From Candidatus Melainabacteria bacterium (GTDB taxonomy: Bacteria > Actinomycetota > Actinomycetes > Mycobacteriales > Pseudonocardiaceae), in the NCBI GenBank assembly GCA_903970565.1, contig CAJCJE010000079.1, forward strand, positions 1 to 7,370: a DNA stretch of 7,370 nucleotides, read 5' to 3'. The notes below the pieces were generated by a model, which saw nothing but the letters and a program-made list of their open reading frames with translations, was not told the DNA's origin and did not search any database. Numbering within the stretch: the first letter of the stretch is position 1; each line of letters begins with the position of its first letter. The position numbers and the translations under genes were made by a program. Of the stretch, positions 4,988 through 7,370 are shown one piece after another.

Positions 4988-6769
4988 TCAGCGGCGGTGT
5001 CGGCCGTCGGCGAAGGTGGCCTGCTCCGGCTCCCGCGTCGGCCCGAACCGGTCGCGGTCCCGGACGAAGCCGAGCGGGTCCGGGGCGTGCATCCGCAGCA
5101 GCAGCCGGTTGACGTCGGCCGGTCTCCGGGCCTGGGTCGCCCTGCTGACCAGGTACACGGTGATGAACGCGGCCGGCACGCTGACCAGCGCCGGCTGCAC
5201 CACCAGCCAGGGCGCCCAGTCGCCGGTCCGCTCGCTGACGACGTTGAGCACCGCCGCCGCCAACACCAGCCCGCCCCCGACCACGATCCCGGCCGCCGCG
5301 CCGACCCAGGTCAGCCGCGACCACCAGATACCCAGCAGCAGCACGGGACAGAAGGTGGAGGCGGCCAACGCGAAGGACATCCCGACGCTGATCGACACCT
5401 CCGTCGGGGGCAGCAGGATCGCCAGGGCCAGCGGCAGGATCGCGGCGATCACGGTGGCCACCCGGAAGTCGCGGACCCGGCCGGGCCCCAGCTCCGTGGA
5501 CAGCACCCCGGCGATGCTCACGAGCAGGCCGGAGGACACCGACAGGAACGCCGCGAACGCGCCGGCCACGATGACCGCGGCCAGGATCTCCCCGGCGGTG
5601 CCGGGCAGCATGGTGGTGGGCAGCAGCAGAACCGCCGCGTCGGTCTGGTTGGTGACCAGCAGTTGCGGCACGTACAGCCGGGACAGCACGCCCAGCACCG
5701 TCGGGAACAGGTAGAACAGGCCCAGCAGCAGCAGCACGTGCAGGGTGGTGCGGCGGGCGGCCTTGCCGTTGGGGTTGGTGTAGAAGCGGACCAGCACGTG
5801 CGGCAGGCCCATCGTGCCCAGAAACAGCGCCAGGATCAGCGAGTACGTGGCCAGCAGCTCGGAGACGCCCCGGTCCTGCGGGCGCAGCCACAGCGAGTCG
5901 GTGGCCGGCGCGCCCACGACGCCGGGCACCGCGGAGCCCTGGCTGAAGGCCATCGAGGTGCCGGGGGCGACGGTGTGCTGTTGGCCGAGGAACCAGGTGA
6001 CCCGCCCGTTGGCCGGCTCGCCGTCGATCCGACCGTGCGCGAGGAAGGTCACCGGGGTCTGCGCCTGGAGCTGGACCGGGGTCGACACGGTGACCGTCAT
6101 GTTGGTCGGGAAGACCGGCGGCAGGTCGGCGGTCAGCGCCGGCTGGCCGGTGTGGCCGGTGAGGAAGACCGCGATCAGTACGAAGGTCGGCACCAGCAGG
6201 GCGAAGAGTTTCACCCAGTACTGGAAGGCCTGCACGACGGTGATCGAGCGCATCCCGCCGCCGAACACGTTGACCGTCACCAGCGCGACCACCACGACCG
6301 GGCCGACCCAGTCGGGCACGGGCATGATCGTGGCCAGCGTCAACCCGGCCGCCTGTAACTGCGGGACCAGGTAGAGCAGGCCGATCAGGACGACGAACAC
6401 GGTGCACAGCTTCTTCAGGCCGGCCGAGCCGAGCCGGCCCTCCGCGAAGTCCGGCACGGTGTAGGCGCCGGAGCGGCGCAGCGGCGCGGACACGAACAGC
6501 AGCAGCGCGAGGAAGCCCGCGGTGGCGCCGACGCCGTACCAGAGCGAGTCCATGCCGTCGGAGAAGATCAGCCCGGTGATGCCGAGTAACGAGGCGGCCG
6601 AGATGTACTCACCGGCGATGGCCGCGGCGTTGCGCCGGGACCGCACGATCCGCCGCGCGAGCAGGAAGTCCGCGGTGGTGTTGGCCTGCCGGGAGCTGTG
6701 GAAGCCGAGGTAGAACGTGACGGCACCGATCGCGGCGATGCCGCCGATGGCCCATAGGTTCGGTTCCAC
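4988..6769 (-). CDS. Sodium:solute symporter, ActP/MctC-like monocarboxylate transporter
   Basis: A 593-residue polytopic protein of the sodium:solute symporter (SSS) family, cation acetate symporter branch. It is expected to import acetate or similar short monocarboxylates with a cation. Family landmarks are FLLARRIVRSRRNAAAIAGEYISAASLLGITG (35-66), the TVPDFAEGRLG segment (104-114), NVFGGGMRSITVVQAFQYWVK (167-187), FLGTMGLPHVLVRFYTNPNGKAARR (316-340) and AFAAFLSVSSGLLVSIAGVL (404-423). About a dozen hydrophobic helices are visible. A long hydrophilic loop at about 205-300 interrupts them and probably lies outside the membrane. The start is GTG 6769, 31 nt after the DUF485 gene, with only a weak ribosome binding site. 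The DUF485-symporter pair corresponds to yjcH-actP in enterobacteria. The substrate is inferred from family only. Confidence 0.9.
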   Translation of the reverse strand: MEPNLWAIGGIAAIGAVTFYLGFHSSRQANTTADFLLARRIVRSRRNAAAIAGEYISAASLLGITGLIFSDGMDSLWYGVGATAGFLALLLFVSAPLRRSGAYTVPDFAEGRLGSAGLKKLCTVFVVLIGLLYLVPQLQAAGLTLATIMPVPDWVGPVVVVALVTVNVFGGGMRSITVVQAFQYWVKLFALLVPTFVLIAVFLTGHTGQPALTADLPPVFPTNMTVTVSTPVQLQAQTPVTFLAHGRIDGEPANGRVTWFLGQQHTVAPGTSMAFSQGSAVPGVVGAPATDSLWLRPQDRGVSELLATYSLILALFLGTMGLPHVLVRFYTNPNGKAARRTTLHVLLLLGLFYLFPTVLGVLSRLYVPQLLVTNQTDAAVLLLPTTMLPGTAGEILAAVIVAGAFAAFLSVSSGLLVSIAGVLSTELGPGRVRDFRVATVIAAILPLALAILLPPTEVSISVGMSFALAASTFCPVLLLGIWWSRLTWVGAAAGIVVGGGLVLAAAVLNVVSERTGDWAPWLVVQPALVSVPAAFITVYLVSRATQARRPADVNRLLLRMHAPDPLGFVRDRDRFGPTREPEQATFADGRHRR

Positions 6770-6777
6770 GAATCCGC

Positions 6778-6789
6778 TCTGCCGGCAGA
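6778..6789. repeat. 12-bp perfect palindrome in the DUF485-symporter gap
   Basis: TCTGCCGGCAGA reads the same on both strands and lies in the 31-nt gap between the DUF485 stop and the symporter GTG start. As RNA it could form only a tight six-pair stem needing loop opening; as DNA it could be a dimeric regulator half-site pair. No U-tract follows, so it is not an intrinsic terminator. Confidence 0.4.
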
Positions 6790-6800
6790 AGGGTCGAGTG

Positions 6801-7238
6801 TCAGCTCTCGACCATGTTCACGAAGTCCTTCTCGTGTCGCTCGGCCAACCGGTTGTACCAGTATCCGATCCCGAGCAGCACTGGGAAGGGTAGGACGCCC
6901 AGCAGCAACCACGGTAGCCGCAGGCCGAGAACATCCAGGTTGGCGAAGGTCGGCGAGAGGTAGAAGGCCAGCGGCAGCCCGGCCAACGGGATGCCGACCA
7001 GCGCCGCGAGGCCCAGCGCCATCCTCAGCTGGGCCCGGACCAGGTTGCGGACCAGCGCCTCACCGACGCTGGTCTGCTCCTCCAGTTCGGTGATGGTGCG
7101 CAGCACGGTCACCGGGTTGCGCGAGTCGTTGAGCACGACCCGTTTGCGGCGCGGCGGTTTCGCGGGCACGCCGGCAGCCGAGGATTCGGGTTCGGGCTCC
7201 CCGGCTTCCCGCGAGTTGCCGCTGGCGTGCTTGCTCAT
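6801..7238 (-). CDS. DUF485 family small membrane protein
   Basis: From ATG 7238 this encodes 145 residues; a longer in-frame GTG at 7295 would add 19 residues. ATG 7238 is preferred because a GCGAGGG ribosome binding sequence lies just upstream and the extra residues are basic low-complexity. The first 45 residues are hydrophilic with a KPPRRKR patch. The conserved region follows, from TVLRTITELEEQTSVGEALVRNLVRAQLR, with two membrane helices at about 75-95 and 106-127 and the cytoplasmic tail YWYNRLAERHEKDFVNMVES. It resembles the actinobacterial form of DUF485, a family encoded immediately before acetate/monocarboxylate symporters and thought to be an accessory subunit of them. The symporter gene starts 31 nt downstream. 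Confidence 0.82.
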   Translation of the reverse strand: MSKHASGNSREAGEPEPESSAAGVPAKPPRRKRVVLNDSRNPVTVLRTITELEEQTSVGEALVRNLVRAQLRMALGLAALVGIPLAGLPLAFYLSPTFANLDVLGLRLPWLLLGVLPFPVLLGIGYWYNRLAERHEKDFVNMVES

Positions 7239-7270
7239 CGGTGCCCTCGCGGCCTCATCGGTGCCCTCGC
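7234..7270 (-). repeat. Tandem duplication of the translation-initiation region of the DUF485 gene
   Basis: A 17-bp sequence (plus strand CTCATCGGTGCCCTCGC) occurs perfectly at 7234-7250 and 7254-7270, a 20-bp period. Each copy in sense orientation carries a GCGAGGG ribosome-binding sequence followed by ATGAG. The downstream copy supplies the presumed DUF485 start. The upstream copy starts a separate 7-codon frame at ATG 7258 (M-R-P-R-G-H-R). Its TGA (7237-7235) overlaps the DUF485 ATG as ATGA, the classic arrangement for translational coupling. Because the period is not a multiple of three, the two starts are in different frames. Confidence 0.7.
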
Positions 7271-7370
7271 TGCGATGCCGGCTCCGACCGGGCACGGGTG
7301 CGCGGTGGCCACGGTTGGCTCGCCGGCTCGCGCACGGCGCTACCAGCCGTTCTTCGGCGACCGGACCAGC

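Noticed and set aside
4319..6358. 679-codon plus-strand open frame rich in Gln, Gly, His and Arg
   Set aside because: It is antisense to the sigma factor and symporter genes, both of which have clear family motifs. Its composition (QQQQ, GHR, DRG runs) is what the reverse strand of GC-rich Leu/Val/Ala codons yields.
7340..7370. Possible tail of an upstream minus-strand gene (reads LVRSPKNGW then TAG)
   Set aside because: Only nine codons are visible. Two other minus-strand frames and one plus-strand frame are also open across this edge, so a gene cannot be supported.

Overview
The window is high-GC DNA (roughly 70% by eye) with frequent GTG starts. Families typical of Actinobacteria are present: a SigE-like ECF sigma factor, a DUF4328 membrane protein, a SEC-C/DUF5926-type protein, a divergent DUF485 protein paired with a sodium:solute symporter, and DnaA boxes of the actinobacterial TTGTCCACA type. 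A Pseudonocardiaceae-like actinomycete is my best guess, but the genus cannot be fixed from this sequence. Every gene I can support lies on the minus strand, so transcription runs from high to low coordinates. The long plus-strand frames are GC-rich shadows.

In transcription order there are three blocks. (1) At 7238-4988 a DUF485 small membrane protein is followed by an SSS-family monocarboxylate/cation symporter (ActP/MctC-like), a classic pair. A duplicated translation-initiation sequence precedes the first gene and a 12-bp palindrome sits between the two. (2) At 4924-3362 an ECF sigma factor is followed 9 bp later by a one-pass membrane protein with a cytoplasmic N-terminus, probably its partner or regulator. 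A sequence matching an ECF promoter (GCAACC, 16 bp, CGTATT) is placed so that transcription would start on the A of the sigma ATG, which suggests a leaderless, autoregulated transcript. (3) At 3319 down to 1, closely spaced genes encode a single-domain rhodanese, a five-helix DUF4328 protein, a cytoplasmic glycerophosphodiester phosphodiesterase, a SEC-C zinc-motif protein and the N-terminus of a DUF952 protein.

The most striking non-coding element is at 109-151. Three perfect copies of the actinobacterial DnaA box and a degenerate fourth lie head-to-tail at 11-12 bp steps, squeezed between the stop of the SEC-C gene and the start of the DUF952 gene. This is not next to dnaA/dnaN, so it looks like a non-origin DnaA-binding cluster: a titration or regulatory site, or DnaA control of the DUF952 gene. 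No RNA genes, insertion sequences or CRISPR arrays were seen.
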